A stretch of 40,798 nucleotides of DNA from CAYQTE01 sp964420285. GTDB lineage: Bacteria; Planctomycetota; Phycisphaerae; Tepidisphaerales; Tepidisphaeraceae. Positions 7,067 through 14,638 of this stretch are shown here, piece after piece. The DNA lies in the NCBI GenBank assembly GCA_964420285.1, contig CAYQTE010000040.1, positions 1-40,798 on the forward strand. The letters run 5' to 3'. The notes below the pieces were generated by a model. The model ran no database searches. It was not told where the DNA came from and worked only from the letters and a program-made list of their open reading frames with translations. Made by a program: the position numbers and the translations under genes. Numbering within the stretch: position 1 is the first letter of the stretch; each line of letters begins with the position of its first letter.

Positions 7067-7798
7067 ATGGCGGAAGAAAAGGAAAAACAGAAGAAGCCGG
7101 CCGGCGGCAAGAAAGAGGGCGGCAAGCCCGAAGGCCAAAAAGGCCAGGGCAAGAAGGACAAGAAGTCCAAGGCCGGCCCGGAGGCCGAGGCGGTTGAGGG
7201 CGCCGAGGCCGCAAGCGCGATTCCCGCGCCGCCGCCGCGACTGATCGCCGTTTATAAGGAAAAGATCGTCCCGGCGCTTCAGGAGAAATTGAAGCTGAAG
7301 AATCCCCTCTCGGTGCCACGGCTGGACAAGATCATCCTGTCGATGGGCGTCGGACGGTTCGCCGTCGAAGGCGGCGAAGGCAAGGGAAAGCTCCAGCAGG
7401 CGGAGAAGGAACTGGCGGTCATCGCCGGCCAGAAGCCGGTGCGGACCAAGGCCAAGAAGAGCGTGGCGAACTTCAAGGTTCGCGAAGGCATGGAAACGGG
7501 ATTGAAGGTCACGCTGCGCGGCAACCGGATGTACGAGTTTCTCGACCGGATGATCGCGCTGGTGATCCCCCGCGTGAAGGACTTCCGCGGCCTGAACCCC
7601 GACGGCTTCGACCAGGAAGGGAATTACAATTTTGGATTCACGGAACAAACGGTGTTTCCGGAAGTGAACGTGGCCGAGGTGACGTTCCAGCAGGGCATGA
7701 ACGTGACGCTGGTGACGACGGCGCGTGACAAGGCGGAGGGTCGCGAACTGCTGGTTCAGTTCGGTTTCCCATTCCGCACGGACCAGAAGCAGCAGTAG
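7067..7798 (+). CDS. rplE: 50S ribosomal protein L5 with charged N-terminal extension
   Basis: L5 binds 5S rRNA and contacts P-site tRNA in the central protuberance. The core starts near residue 58 (RLIAVYKEKIVPALQEKL) and contains the L5 blocks SVPRLDKIILSMGVG, KPVRTKAKKSVANFKVREG, LRGNRMYEFLDRMIALVIPR and GLNPDGFDQEGNYNFGF. The first 57 residues are an added lysine/glycine/glutamate-rich tail followed by alanines. Total length is 243 against about 180 in most bacteria. The ATG at 7067 follows GAGGCGAGCG; no start nearer the core was found, so the tail looks genuinely translated. Confidence 0.95.
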   Translation: MAEEKEKQKKPAGGKKEGGKPEGQKGQGKKDKKSKAGPEAEAVEGAEAASAIPAPPPRLIAVYKEKIVPALQEKLKLKNPLSVPRLDKIILSMGVGRFAVEGGEGKGKLQQAEKELAVIAGQKPVRTKAKKSVANFKVREGMETGLKVTLRGNRMYEFLDRMIALVIPRVKDFRGLNPDGFDQEGNYNFGFTEQTVFPEVNVAEVTFQQGMNVTLVTTARDKAEGRELLVQFGFPFRTDQKQQ

Positions 7799-7833
7799 CC
7801 GAGCGGGCGGACATCCGCCCGGGACAGGAACGT

Positions 7834-8103
7834 ATGGCGACAATTGCCTGGAGAACCAAACAGAAACGGCGCGAGGCGCTGGTGAAGAAGTACGCCGATA
7901 TCCGGCGGCAGTTGAAGAAGGAGAAGAATTTCGCGGCGCTGGCGAAGCTGCCGCGGGATTCGAGTCCGACGCGTTCGCACAGGCGCTGTCTGCTGACCGG
8001 GCGGTCGCGCGGCGTGTACAAGAAATTCAAGGTATCGAGGATCATGCTTCGCGAGCTGGCGCTGGCGGGGAAGATTCCGGGCATGAAGAAGGCGAGCTGG
8101 TAA
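7834..8103 (+). CDS. rpsN: 30S ribosomal protein S14 (zinc-free type)
   Basis: S14 sits in the 30S head beside S3 and S10. The 89-residue protein has the C-terminal signature RSHRRCLLTGRSRGVYKKF (about 47-65) and ends SRIMLRELALAGKIPGMKKASW. Only one cysteine is present, so it belongs to the long C-minus type without the CxxC zinc ribbon. GGACAGGAACGT precedes the ATG. Its TAA stop is directly followed by GG-ATG, so the ribosome-binding site of rpsH overlaps its end and the two are probably coupled. Confidence 0.95.
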   Translation: MATIAWRTKQKRREALVKKYADIRRQLKKEKNFAALAKLPRDSSPTRSHRRCLLTGRSRGVYKKFKVSRIMLRELALAGKIPGMKKASW

Positions 8104-8105
8104 GG

Positions 8106-8504
8106 ATGAATAATCAAGATCCCATTGCCGACATGCTGACCCGGATTCGCAACGCCAACCGGGTGGGGCGCAAACAGGTGCTCATACCCCGCAGCAAGAT
8201 CTGCGTGGGCATCGCACAGGTTCTCAAGAACGAAGGGTACATCGACGAATACGACGTCGTCGCCGACACCACCCAGGGTCAGATCCGCGTCAAGCTCAAA
8301 TATTCAAACACCGGCGAAAAAGTGATCCATGCGATCGACCGCGAAAGCAAACCCGGCTGCCGCGTCTACCGCAAGGTCGACGACCTGCCCAATGTGCGAA
8401 ACGGCATGGGCATCGCCGTGGTCTCCACCAGCCGTGGCGTCATGAGCGATCGCCAGGCCCGCCAGGAAAACGTCGGCGGCGAACTGCTGTGTACGGTCAG
8501 TTAA
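8106..8504 (+). CDS. rpsH: 30S ribosomal protein S8
   Basis: S8 is a primary 16S rRNA binder and, in E. coli, the translational repressor of the spc operon. The protein starts at ATG 8106 (MNNQDPIADMLTRIRNANR); the frame is open upstream through rpsN but that part is a shadow. The C-terminal signature NGMGIAVVSTSRGVMSDRQA lies at about 98-117. Length of 132 is normal. Only two bases (GG) separate it from the S14 stop. L6 starts 25 nt after its own stop. Confidence 0.96.
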   Translation: MNNQDPIADMLTRIRNANRVGRKQVLIPRSKICVGIAQVLKNEGYIDEYDVVADTTQGQIRVKLKYSNTGEKVIHAIDRESKPGCRVYRKVDDLPNVRNGMGIAVVSTSRGVMSDRQARQENVGGELLCTVS

Positions 8505-8529
8505 ACCGGCCGCGATAAGTGAGGATGGC

Positions 8530-9084
8530 ATGAGCCGAATCGGCAAAAAACCTGTTGTTCTGGCCGGCGCCAAAGTGGCCCTTCAGAACCAGCTTGTCAA
8601 AATGGAAGGCCCAAAGGGCAAGCTCGAACTGAACGTTCATCCAGCCATCACCGTCAAGCTGGACGACGCCAAAAAGGAGCTGATCGTCACCCGGCCCAAC
8701 GACGAGCGCCAGAACAAGGCGCTGCACGGGCTGACGCGATCGCTGCTGGCGAACATGGTGGTCGGTGTGACGCAGGGCTACCGCAAGGGCCTGGAGATTC
8801 AGGGCGTCGGCTACAAGGTGGAACAAAAAGGCCAGAAACTGGTCTTGTTGGTCGGCTATGCGAATGCGATCAGCATCGATATCCCCAAGGGTCTGGATGT
8901 CAAGATCGACGGGACGACGAAGATTTCGATCAGCGGCCCCGACAAGCAGCTTGTCGGCCAGTTCGCCAGCGATCTGCGCCGCGTGCGCAAACCCGAGCCG
9001 TACAAGGGCAAGGGCATTCGCTATGAAGGCGAAGTCGTGAAGATCAAGCCCGGCAAGGCGTTTGTCGGTGCTGGAGCCAAGTAA
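8530..9084 (+). CDS. rplF: 50S ribosomal protein L6
   Basis: L6 lies near the sarcin-ricin loop and the factor-binding site. The 184-residue protein starts MSRIGKKPVVLAGAKVAL and has two related halves: KMEGPKGKLELNVHPAITV in the first and YKVEQKGQKLVLLVGYANAI plus ISISGPDKQLVGQFASDLR in the second. It ends with PEPYKGKGIRYEGEVVKIK, the L6 signature. GAGGATGGC precedes the ATG. L18 follows after 46 nt. Confidence 0.97.
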   Translation: MSRIGKKPVVLAGAKVALQNQLVKMEGPKGKLELNVHPAITVKLDDAKKELIVTRPNDERQNKALHGLTRSLLANMVVGVTQGYRKGLEIQGVGYKVEQKGQKLVLLVGYANAISIDIPKGLDVKIDGTTKISISGPDKQLVGQFASDLRRVRKPEPYKGKGIRYEGEVVKIKPGKAFVGAGAK

Positions 9085-9130
9085 TTCCGCGCTGCGGATC
9101 GGTCGCAATTGATGGCGTGCAGGTGAGATC

Positions 9131-9502
9131 ATGGCGGACAAAAACAAAAGCAAGGCCAAACGGCTGGCCAATCGCAAGTGGTCGGTGCGGGCCAGTGTAT
9201 TCGGCAGCGTTGAGCGGCCGCGCTTGTCGGTGTTTCGCAGCGACAAGCATATCTACGCGCAGATCATCAACGACTTCGACGGCAAGACGCTGGTCGCGGC
9301 GTCGAGCCTTACACCCGACGTTCGCGGCGAGCTGAAGAACGGCGGCAACGTGGCCGCCGCCAAAAAGGTCGGCTCGGCCATAGCGGCGCGGGCCAAGGGA
9401 ATTGGCATCACGGCCGTCGCGTTCGATCGAGGCGGCCGTCGGTATCATGGCCGGGTCAAGGCTCTGGCCGATGCGGCACGGGCCGGCGGCTTGAAGTTTT
9501 AG
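9131..9502 (+). CDS. rplR: 50S ribosomal protein L18
   Basis: L18 binds 5S rRNA together with L5. The 123-residue protein has a basic N-terminal arm, then RPRLSVFRSDKHIYAQIIND (about 35-54) and the closing AKGIGITAVAFDRGGRRYHG with RVKALADAARAGGLKF at the very end. The ATG lies 9 nt after GTGAGATC. The 62-nt spacer to rpsE has no special feature. Length is typical. Confidence 0.96.
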   Translation: MADKNKSKAKRLANRKWSVRASVFGSVERPRLSVFRSDKHIYAQIINDFDGKTLVAASSLTPDVRGELKNGGNVAAAKKVGSAIAARAKGIGITAVAFDRGGRRYHGRVKALADAARAGGLKF

Positions 9503-9564
9503 GTGTTCTGGTGATGTTTTGACTGGCGTGCCACCCACAGGCGTGCCAAGGCGAGCAGACGTTT

Positions 9565-10335
9565 ATGGCTGAACAGGAAAAGACAGAAGGACAAAGCGTC
9601 CCGGAACAATCGGCCCCGTCCGAGCCCAAGACTGCCGCTCCTGAGGCCGCTGCGGCCGAGGCCATCGCGGCGCCTGGCGGCGGTGCCGGTGTGTCCGGCG
9701 GTGGCGGCGGCGGGTCGTTTGGCGGCGGCGGTGGCGGTGGTGAAGGCGGGCGGCGCGGACGCGGTGGTGGCGGCGGTGGTGATCGCCGTGGCAAGCCGGG
9801 CGGACGCGGCGGGCGATCGGCCGGAATTCGCGATCGTGATGAAAGCGGCGTCGAGTCCGCCGTGGTGCGGATCTATCGCTGCTCCAAGGTCGTCAAGGGC
9901 GGCAGAACCTTCAGCTTTGGCGCCCTGGTTGTCGCCGGCGATCGCCGAGGGAATGTCGGCATCGGATACGGCAAGGCGAATGAAGTTCCCCCGGCCGTCG
10001 AAAAGGCCACCAAGGACGCGCGCAAGCAGATGTTCAAGGTCAGCCTTCGCGGCGGGACGATTCCACATCTGGTCAAGGGAACCAGCGGGGCCAGTTCGGT
10101 GGTTTTGGTGCCGGCTCGGCCGGGTACGGGCGTGACGGCCGGCAAGAGCGTGCGGCCGTGCGTCGAACTGGTCGGCATTACTGATATTCTCACCAAGGCG
10201 TATGGTTCGACGAGTCCCAAGAACCTTGTGAAGGCGACGATGGCGGCCTTGCGCCAGTTGCAGAATCGCGAACAGGTCGAGCAGTCTCGCGGCGTGAGCC
10301 TGGCGAGCACGGCCGGCGAGGTCGCGGCCAGCTAA
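9565..10335 (+). CDS. rpsE: 30S ribosomal protein S5 with long glycine-rich N-terminal tail
   Basis: S5 contributes to decoding accuracy and to the mRNA entry channel. The core begins near residue 94 (VESAVVRIYRCSKVVKGGR) and has FSFGALVVAGDRRGNVGIGYGK and KASR-like VKATMAALRQL blocks. Residues 1-35 are acidic and alanine-rich; residues 36-86 are almost only glycine with arginines, including runs of six or seven glycines and RGRGGGGGGDRRG. The total of 256 compares with about 167 in E. coli. No SD-supported start lies nearer the core. rpmD (L30), which usually follows, is absent; L15 starts after 16 nt. Confidence 0.95.
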   Translation: MAEQEKTEGQSVPEQSAPSEPKTAAPEAAAAEAIAAPGGGAGVSGGGGGGSFGGGGGGGEGGRRGRGGGGGGDRRGKPGGRGGRSAGIRDRDESGVESAVVRIYRCSKVVKGGRTFSFGALVVAGDRRGNVGIGYGKANEVPPAVEKATKDARKQMFKVSLRGGTIPHLVKGTSGASSVVLVPARPGTGVTAGKSVRPCVELVGITDILTKAYGSTSPKNLVKATMAALRQLQNREQVEQSRGVSLASTAGEVAAS

Positions 10336-10351
10336 TTCTCGGAGCCTTGCC

Positions 10352-11017
10352 ATGAGCATGATTCACGATGTGGTTCGAATGGCCCCGCGGTACAAGCGGG
10401 ACAAGCGCAAGGGTCGCGGCGAGAGCAGCGGCCACGGCAAGACCAGCGGTCGCGGCACCAAGGGCGCCAAGGCCCGCGTGGGCACGTACATCAAGCGCGG
10501 CCATGAAGGCGGCCAGACGCCGACCTTCCGCCGGTTTCCCAAGCGAGGTTTCAGCAACGACGATTTCGCGCGTCCGTTTGCCATCGTCAACCTGACCGAC
10601 CTGAACCAGTTTCCCGATGGCTCGACCGTGGACGCGGCGGCCCTGATCGAAAAGGGCCTGGTCCGCAACACCAAGCTCCCGGTGAAGATTCTCGGCAACG
10701 GCGTGCTGGAGCGCAAGCTCACCGTCGTGGCCGGTTGGTACAGTAAGTCCGCCCATGCGAAAATCGCGCAGGCCGGCGGCGTGGCGCAGACGGCCAAGGG
10801 AACACCCTTCGAGTTCCCCAAGCCCAAGAAGAAATTCATCCCCCGCGCGCCGGTCAAGAAGGTTAAGGTTGAAGACGCGGCCGCCGAAGTCCCGGCCGGT
10901 AAACCGGAAGGCAAGGCGGAATCGGCTAAGAAACCCGAATCGGCCAAGCCCGAAGCGGCCAAGCCGGCCGACGCGGCTCCAGCGGCGGACGCACCGGCAG
11001 CGCCGCCGGCCAGCTAG
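10352..11017 (+). CDS. rplO: 50S ribosomal protein L15 with C-terminal tail
   Basis: L15 is a late-assembly 23S rRNA-binding protein. The core spans about residues 1-156: RYKRDKRKGRGESSGHGKTS with TSGRGTKGAKAR, then HEGGQTPTFRRFPKRGF and SAHAKIAQAGGVAQ. Residues 157-221 are an extra tail rich in lysine, proline and alanine, with repeated AKPE/ESAK units. Total length is 221 against about 145 normally. GGAGCCTTGCC precedes the ATG. secY starts 57 nt later. Confidence 0.95.
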   Translation: MSMIHDVVRMAPRYKRDKRKGRGESSGHGKTSGRGTKGAKARVGTYIKRGHEGGQTPTFRRFPKRGFSNDDFARPFAIVNLTDLNQFPDGSTVDAAALIEKGLVRNTKLPVKILGNGVLERKLTVVAGWYSKSAHAKIAQAGGVAQTAKGTPFEFPKPKKKFIPRAPVKKVKVEDAAAEVPAGKPEGKAESAKKPESAKPEAAKPADAAPAADAPAAPPAS

Positions 11018-11074
11018 AATCGTGTGTGCCGATCTGGGATCGGATGGTGCGGCACGGAATTGTCGAGTTGACGT

Positions 11075-12523
11075 ATGTTCAAACAACTGCTCAACATCTT
11101 TCGCGTTCCGGAACTTCGCAATAAGGTTCTCTTCACCCTGCTGATGCTGGCGATCTACCGGATCGGCTATCACGTCACGCTCTTCGGTTCGGACCTGGCC
11201 AAGTTCAATTCGCAAAACCAGAGCAACCAGTCCAACTCCTCCGACAGCGACAATTCGCCCGTCGGGGCTCTGGCCAGTTACGTCTCGATCTTCTCGGCCG
11301 GCAATCTGTCGCAAAGCTCGATCTTCGGCCTGGGGGTCATGCCGTATATTTCCAGCTCGATCATTTTCCAGCTTCTGGGCACGGTGATGCCGTCGATCGA
11401 GAAGCTGCAAAAAGAGGGCGAAACCGGCCGCAAGAAGATCCAGGAGTGGAGCCGCTATATCACTGTGCCGCTGTGCATGATCCAGGCGTCGTTCTGGCTC
11501 AGCTACATGAACGGCAGCGACCTGGTGTTGCCGCAATGGAAGAACACGGCAATGTTCTGGATCGTGGGATTGTGCTCGCTGACGGCCGGGTCCATCTTCC
11601 TCATGTGGCTGGGCGAGCAGATCGACGAATACGGCCTGGGCAACGGCGTCAGCGTGCTGATCCTGGCGGGCATCATCGCCCGCATGCCCAATGCGATCAT
11701 GGTGCTTTATTATCGAACGTCGCTCAGCGGCGACGTGTCGGGCGTCCGCGACATCACGCCGGCCAAACTGGTGTTTCTGGCCGCGTCGTTCGTGTTCGTG
11801 GTCGGCGGTTCCATTCTGATCACGCAGGCGCAGCGCCGCATCCCGATCCAGCAGGCCAAGCACACCCGCGGCCGGATGATCTACGGCGGCCAGAAGCAGT
11901 GGATGCCGCTTCGCGTGAATCACGGCGGTGTGATGCCGATCATCTTCGCGCAGTCGCTGATGCTCTTTCCGACCATGGGCCTTCGGGCGCTGTCGGGCTA
12001 CGCACAGGCATATATGGCGGGCCTCTCCGACGCGGTCCGCAACGGGCATTGGCATCCGTTTGTCAACACGGCCTATTGGCTGGACCAGGAATTCAGCCGC
12101 GGCAGCTATCTTTATTTCATCATCGAAGCGGCGATGATCTATTTCTTCGCCTATTTCTGGACCACGGTGCAATTTCAGCCCAAGGAAATGGCCAACCAGT
12201 TGCGCGATTACGGCACGTTCATTCCGGGTCTGCGGCCGGGCAAGCGAACGGCCGACTATCTTGAAAAAGTCATGATGCGCATCACCTATGTCGGTGCGGC
12301 GTTCCTGTGCGTGATCGCGGTGGTGCCGATGACGGTGCAGGCGCAGATGAATATTCCGATTCAGGTGACGGCGTTTCTCGGCGGGACCGGATTGCTGATC
12401 GTCGTCGAGGTGGCCCTGGACGTGATTTCGCGCATCGAAGCGAACCTGCTGATGCGCGATTACGGCGGCTTCCTGGGCGGGGGCGGTGGTTCAAGCCGCA
12501 TTCGTAGCCCCTACGCTCGTTGA
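11075..12523 (+). CDS. secY: Preprotein translocase subunit SecY
   Basis: SecY is the channel of the Sec translocon in the cytoplasmic membrane. The 482-residue protein has the expected multi-spanning pattern of about ten hydrophobic helices, with the signature FGLGVMPYISSSIIFQLLG (about 87-105), the plug region just before it, and the cytoplasmic loops QRRIPIQQAKHTRGR and KEMANQLRDYGTFIPGLRPG. It is slightly longer than E. coli SecY (443) and ends in a glycine/serine-rich tail. It has its usual place after L15. adk, commonly next, is absent. Confidence 0.97.
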   Translation: MFKQLLNIFRVPELRNKVLFTLLMLAIYRIGYHVTLFGSDLAKFNSQNQSNQSNSSDSDNSPVGALASYVSIFSAGNLSQSSIFGLGVMPYISSSIIFQLLGTVMPSIEKLQKEGETGRKKIQEWSRYITVPLCMIQASFWLSYMNGSDLVLPQWKNTAMFWIVGLCSLTAGSIFLMWLGEQIDEYGLGNGVSVLILAGIIARMPNAIMVLYYRTSLSGDVSGVRDITPAKLVFLAASFVFVVGGSILITQAQRRIPIQQAKHTRGRMIYGGQKQWMPLRVNHGGVMPIIFAQSLMLFPTMGLRALSGYAQAYMAGLSDAVRNGHWHPFVNTAYWLDQEFSRGSYLYFIIEAAMIYFFAYFWTTVQFQPKEMANQLRDYGTFIPGLRPGKRTADYLEKVMMRITYVGAAFLCVIAVVPMTVQAQMNIPIQVTAFLGGTGLLIVVEVALDVISRIEANLLMRDYGGFLGGGGGSSRIRSPYAR

Positions 12524-12556
12524 ACGGACGGCGAGCCGCGGCGGCCGGGATGTGCG

Positions 12557-13393
12557 ATGCCCATCATTCTCAAGAGCGCTCACGAATTGGACATGATGCG
12601 TCGCGCGGGACGGGTGGCGTGCGAAATACTCGCCGAAATGCGCGCCGTCGTCGCCCCCGGCGTCACCACCCGGCAGATCGAGAAAGTCGCCATCGACCAG
12701 CTCAAGGCCCGCGGCGCCCGCGGCCTGTCGATGAACTACCCGACCTACCGGCCCGGCGAAGGGTACCCCAGTCCGGTCTGTCTGAGCGTCAATGAGGAAA
12801 TCGTCCACGGCATCGCCTCCGATCGCGTCCTCCGCGAGGGCGATATCATTACTCTGGACCTGGCCGCCATGCTCGACGGATTCTGCTGCGATACCGCCAC
12901 GACCGTCCCGGTGGGGCGGGTTCGCCCGGCCGTACAGAAACTTCTGGACGTCACCCGCCAGACCCTGGCGCTGGCGATCGCCAACATGCGGCCGGGCCGC
13001 AAGTGGACCGAGGTCGCCCGCCTCATGCAGAAGCACGTGGAGAGCCACGGATTCAACGTGGTGCGCGAATATGTGGGACACGGCGTCGGCCGCAACATGC
13101 ACGAAGACCCCAAGATCCCCAACTACGTCACGCCCGAGCAGCTCCGCAACGATTTTACGCTGCGGCCGGGCATGACCCTGGCGATCGAACCGATGGTGGT
13201 GATGGGGTCGGTGGAGGTGGAGATGCTCGATGACGGCTGGACGGTGGTGACCCGGGATCGCCAGCCGTCGGCGCATTTCGAGCATACGGTGGCCATGACG
13301 GCGACGGGAGCGGACATCCTGACCGATGGGCGTTCGCCGGCCCCGGCGGCCCCGGCGGCCGGTAAAACCGGTGACGGGGGCGAGAGGGCTTGA
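12557..13393 (+). CDS. map: Type I methionine aminopeptidase
   Basis: This cytosolic metalloprotease removes the initiator methionine from nascent proteins. The 278-residue sequence has the pita-bread fold motifs: H84 in VHGI, metal ligands D101 (TLDLAA), D112 (CCDTATT), H175 (GHGVGRNMHE), E211 (AIEPM) and E242 (FEHTV). All five ligands are present. About 20 residues of proline/alanine/glycine-rich tail follow the catalytic domain. The start MPIILKSAHELDMMRRAG matches the family. It lies 33 nt after secY and 79 nt before rpmJ; infA, often between them, is missing. Confidence 0.96.
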   Translation: MPIILKSAHELDMMRRAGRVACEILAEMRAVVAPGVTTRQIEKVAIDQLKARGARGLSMNYPTYRPGEGYPSPVCLSVNEEIVHGIASDRVLREGDIITLDLAAMLDGFCCDTATTVPVGRVRPAVQKLLDVTRQTLALAIANMRPGRKWTEVARLMQKHVESHGFNVVREYVGHGVGRNMHEDPKIPNYVTPEQLRNDFTLRPGMTLAIEPMVVMGSVEVEMLDDGWTVVTRDRQPSAHFEHTVAMTATGADILTDGRSPAPAAPAAGKTGDGGERA

Positions 13394-13472
13394 GAATCGG
13401 TCAGGAAACAGCTAAGATGCGAAATTCCCCGGTCGAGGCGTCGCGGTTGCGACGAAGGAAGCGTGCGGAATT

Positions 13473-13586
13473 ATGAAGGTGCGAGCGAGCGTCAGGCGGA
13501 TTTGTGAGAACTGCAAGATTGTCCGCCGAAAGGGCATCGTGCGGGTGATCTGCACGAATACCAAACACAAGCAGAAACAGGGTTAA
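13473..13586 (+). CDS. rpmJ: 50S ribosomal protein L36
   Basis: This 37-residue protein reads MKVRASVRRICENCKIVRRK and then GIVRVICTNTKHKQKQG. The zinc ligands C11, C14, C27 and H32 of the zinc-containing L36 type are all present. L36 is a small late-assembly protein of the 50S subunit. The ATG follows GAAGGAAGCGTGCGGAATT. It sits between map and S13, its normal neighbours, with S13 starting 15 nt after the stop. Confidence 0.95.
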   Translation: MKVRASVRRICENCKIVRRKGIVRVICTNTKHKQKQG

Positions 13587-13601
13587 CAGCAGGGAGCGAA
13601 C

Positions 13602-13988
13602 ATGCCGCGTATTGCGGGCGTCGATATTCCGGCCGACAAGCCGATCTGGATCAGCCTGACCTACATCTACGGAGTGGGTCGGACCAACAGCCGCAAGATT
13701 CTCAAGGAGGCGGGCATCGATATGCAGAAGCGCGCCAAGGACGTCAGCGAAGAGGATCTGGCGAAGGTGATCGGCATCATCGACCGCGATGTGCTGGTGG
13801 AAGGCGCACTGCGGCGCAGCATCCAGCAGAACATCGCGCGTCTGCGCGACATCGGCAGCTACCGGGGCAACCGGCACCGTCGTGCCCTGCCCGTGCGCGG
13901 CCAGCGTACGCGGTCCAACGCCCGCACCCGCAAGGGCCCGCGCAAGACCGTCGCCGGCAAGAAGGGCGTCAAGGAACTCGGCAAGTGA
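13602..13988 (+). CDS. rpsM: 30S ribosomal protein S13
   Basis: S13 lies at the top of the 30S head and forms intersubunit bridges B1a/B1b. The 128-residue protein starts MPRIAGVDIPADKPIWISLT, has YIYGVGRTNSRKILKEAGI (about 21-39), and the C-terminal block GSYRGNRHRRALPVRGQRTR followed by SNARTRKGPRKTVAGKK. Length is a little above average. AGGGAGCGAAC precedes the ATG. The 122-nt gap to rpsK contains only small inverted repeats. Confidence 0.97.
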   Translation: MPRIAGVDIPADKPIWISLTYIYGVGRTNSRKILKEAGIDMQKRAKDVSEEDLAKVIGIIDRDVLVEGALRRSIQQNIARLRDIGSYRGNRHRRALPVRGQRTRSNARTRKGPRKTVAGKKGVKELGK

Positions 13989-14110
13989 TCTGAGATCGGG
14001 AATTCGGGATTTGAGATCTCGATCGCGTCATACCCGACGCAAACGCTCTTTTGGCCCGGCGAAGGGGCCTGCGAAATTCTCAGCGGAACCGTCACACAGG
14101 ATCAGACAAT

Positions 14111-14521
14111 ATGGGCGAGCAAGTCAAACCAGCCGCCGGAGCAAAAGCCGGCCAGAAAAAACGCATCCGCAAGGGCGTGACCCGCGGCATTGCGTTCATC
14201 AAGGCCACGTTTAACAACACCATGGTCACGATCACCGATCCCAACGGCGAAACCATCGCCTGGGCCAGCGCCGGTACCGTCGGCTTCAAGGGCGCCCGCA
14301 AGAGCACCCCGTTCGCCGCCGGCCGGGCCGCTGAAAGCGCCGCCTCGCAGGCGCGCAAGCACGGAATGGTCGAGATCGAGGTGAAGGTCAAGGGCCCCGG
14401 CGCCGGACGCGAGCAGGCGATTATCAACCTGCAAAACGCCGGCCTGAAAGTGACTGGCATCGAGGACGTTACGCCGTTGCCGCACAACGGCTGCCGCCCG
14501 CCCAAAAAACGACGAGTCTAA
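14111..14521 (+). CDS. rpsK: 30S ribosomal protein S11
   Basis: S11 lies in the 30S platform near the E site. I place the start at ATG 14111 (MGEQVKPAAGAKAGQKKRIR), with AGGA about 9 nt upstream; the frame is open back to 14051 but that part has no family similarity. The core has RGIAFIKATFNNTMVTITD, GFKGARKSTPFAAG and GPGAGREQAIINLQNAG, and ends with DVTPLPHNGCRPPKKRRV. Total 136 residues. rpsD does not follow; rpoA is next after a 117-nt spacer with a perfect hairpin. Confidence 0.96.
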   Translation: MGEQVKPAAGAKAGQKKRIRKGVTRGIAFIKATFNNTMVTITDPNGETIAWASAGTVGFKGARKSTPFAAGRAAESAASQARKHGMVEIEVKVKGPGAGREQAIINLQNAGLKVTGIEDVTPLPHNGCRPPKKRRV

Positions 14522-14572
14522 ACGAACAACAATTTCGAGAGGCGTCGCGCTGGCGAGGCGGAAGAACAGATG

Positions 14573-14590
14573 GCCCCAAACGGTTGGGGC
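14573..14590 (+). promoter_or_regulatory. Intercistronic hairpin before rpoA
   Basis: GCCCCAA (14573..14579) and TTGGGGC (14584..14590) form a perfect 7-bp stem with the loop ACGG. It lies in the 117-nt gap between S11 and rpoA, where rpsD is normally found, and has no T-run after it. It may tune rpoA expression or protect the mRNA. Confidence 0.45.
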
Positions 14591-14638
14591 GGGAACCTTC
14601 CGCAATCCGGCACGCACGCCAGAACAAGGAGCTTCATC

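Noticed and set aside
9680..9800. GGCGGT-type repeats taken for a CRISPR or satellite
   Set aside because: They code for the glycine-rich tail of S5, are irregular and have no spacers.
10190..12172. Open frame of 660 codons on the minus strand
   Set aside because: Antisense to S5, L15 and secY; no protein family is recognisable in it.
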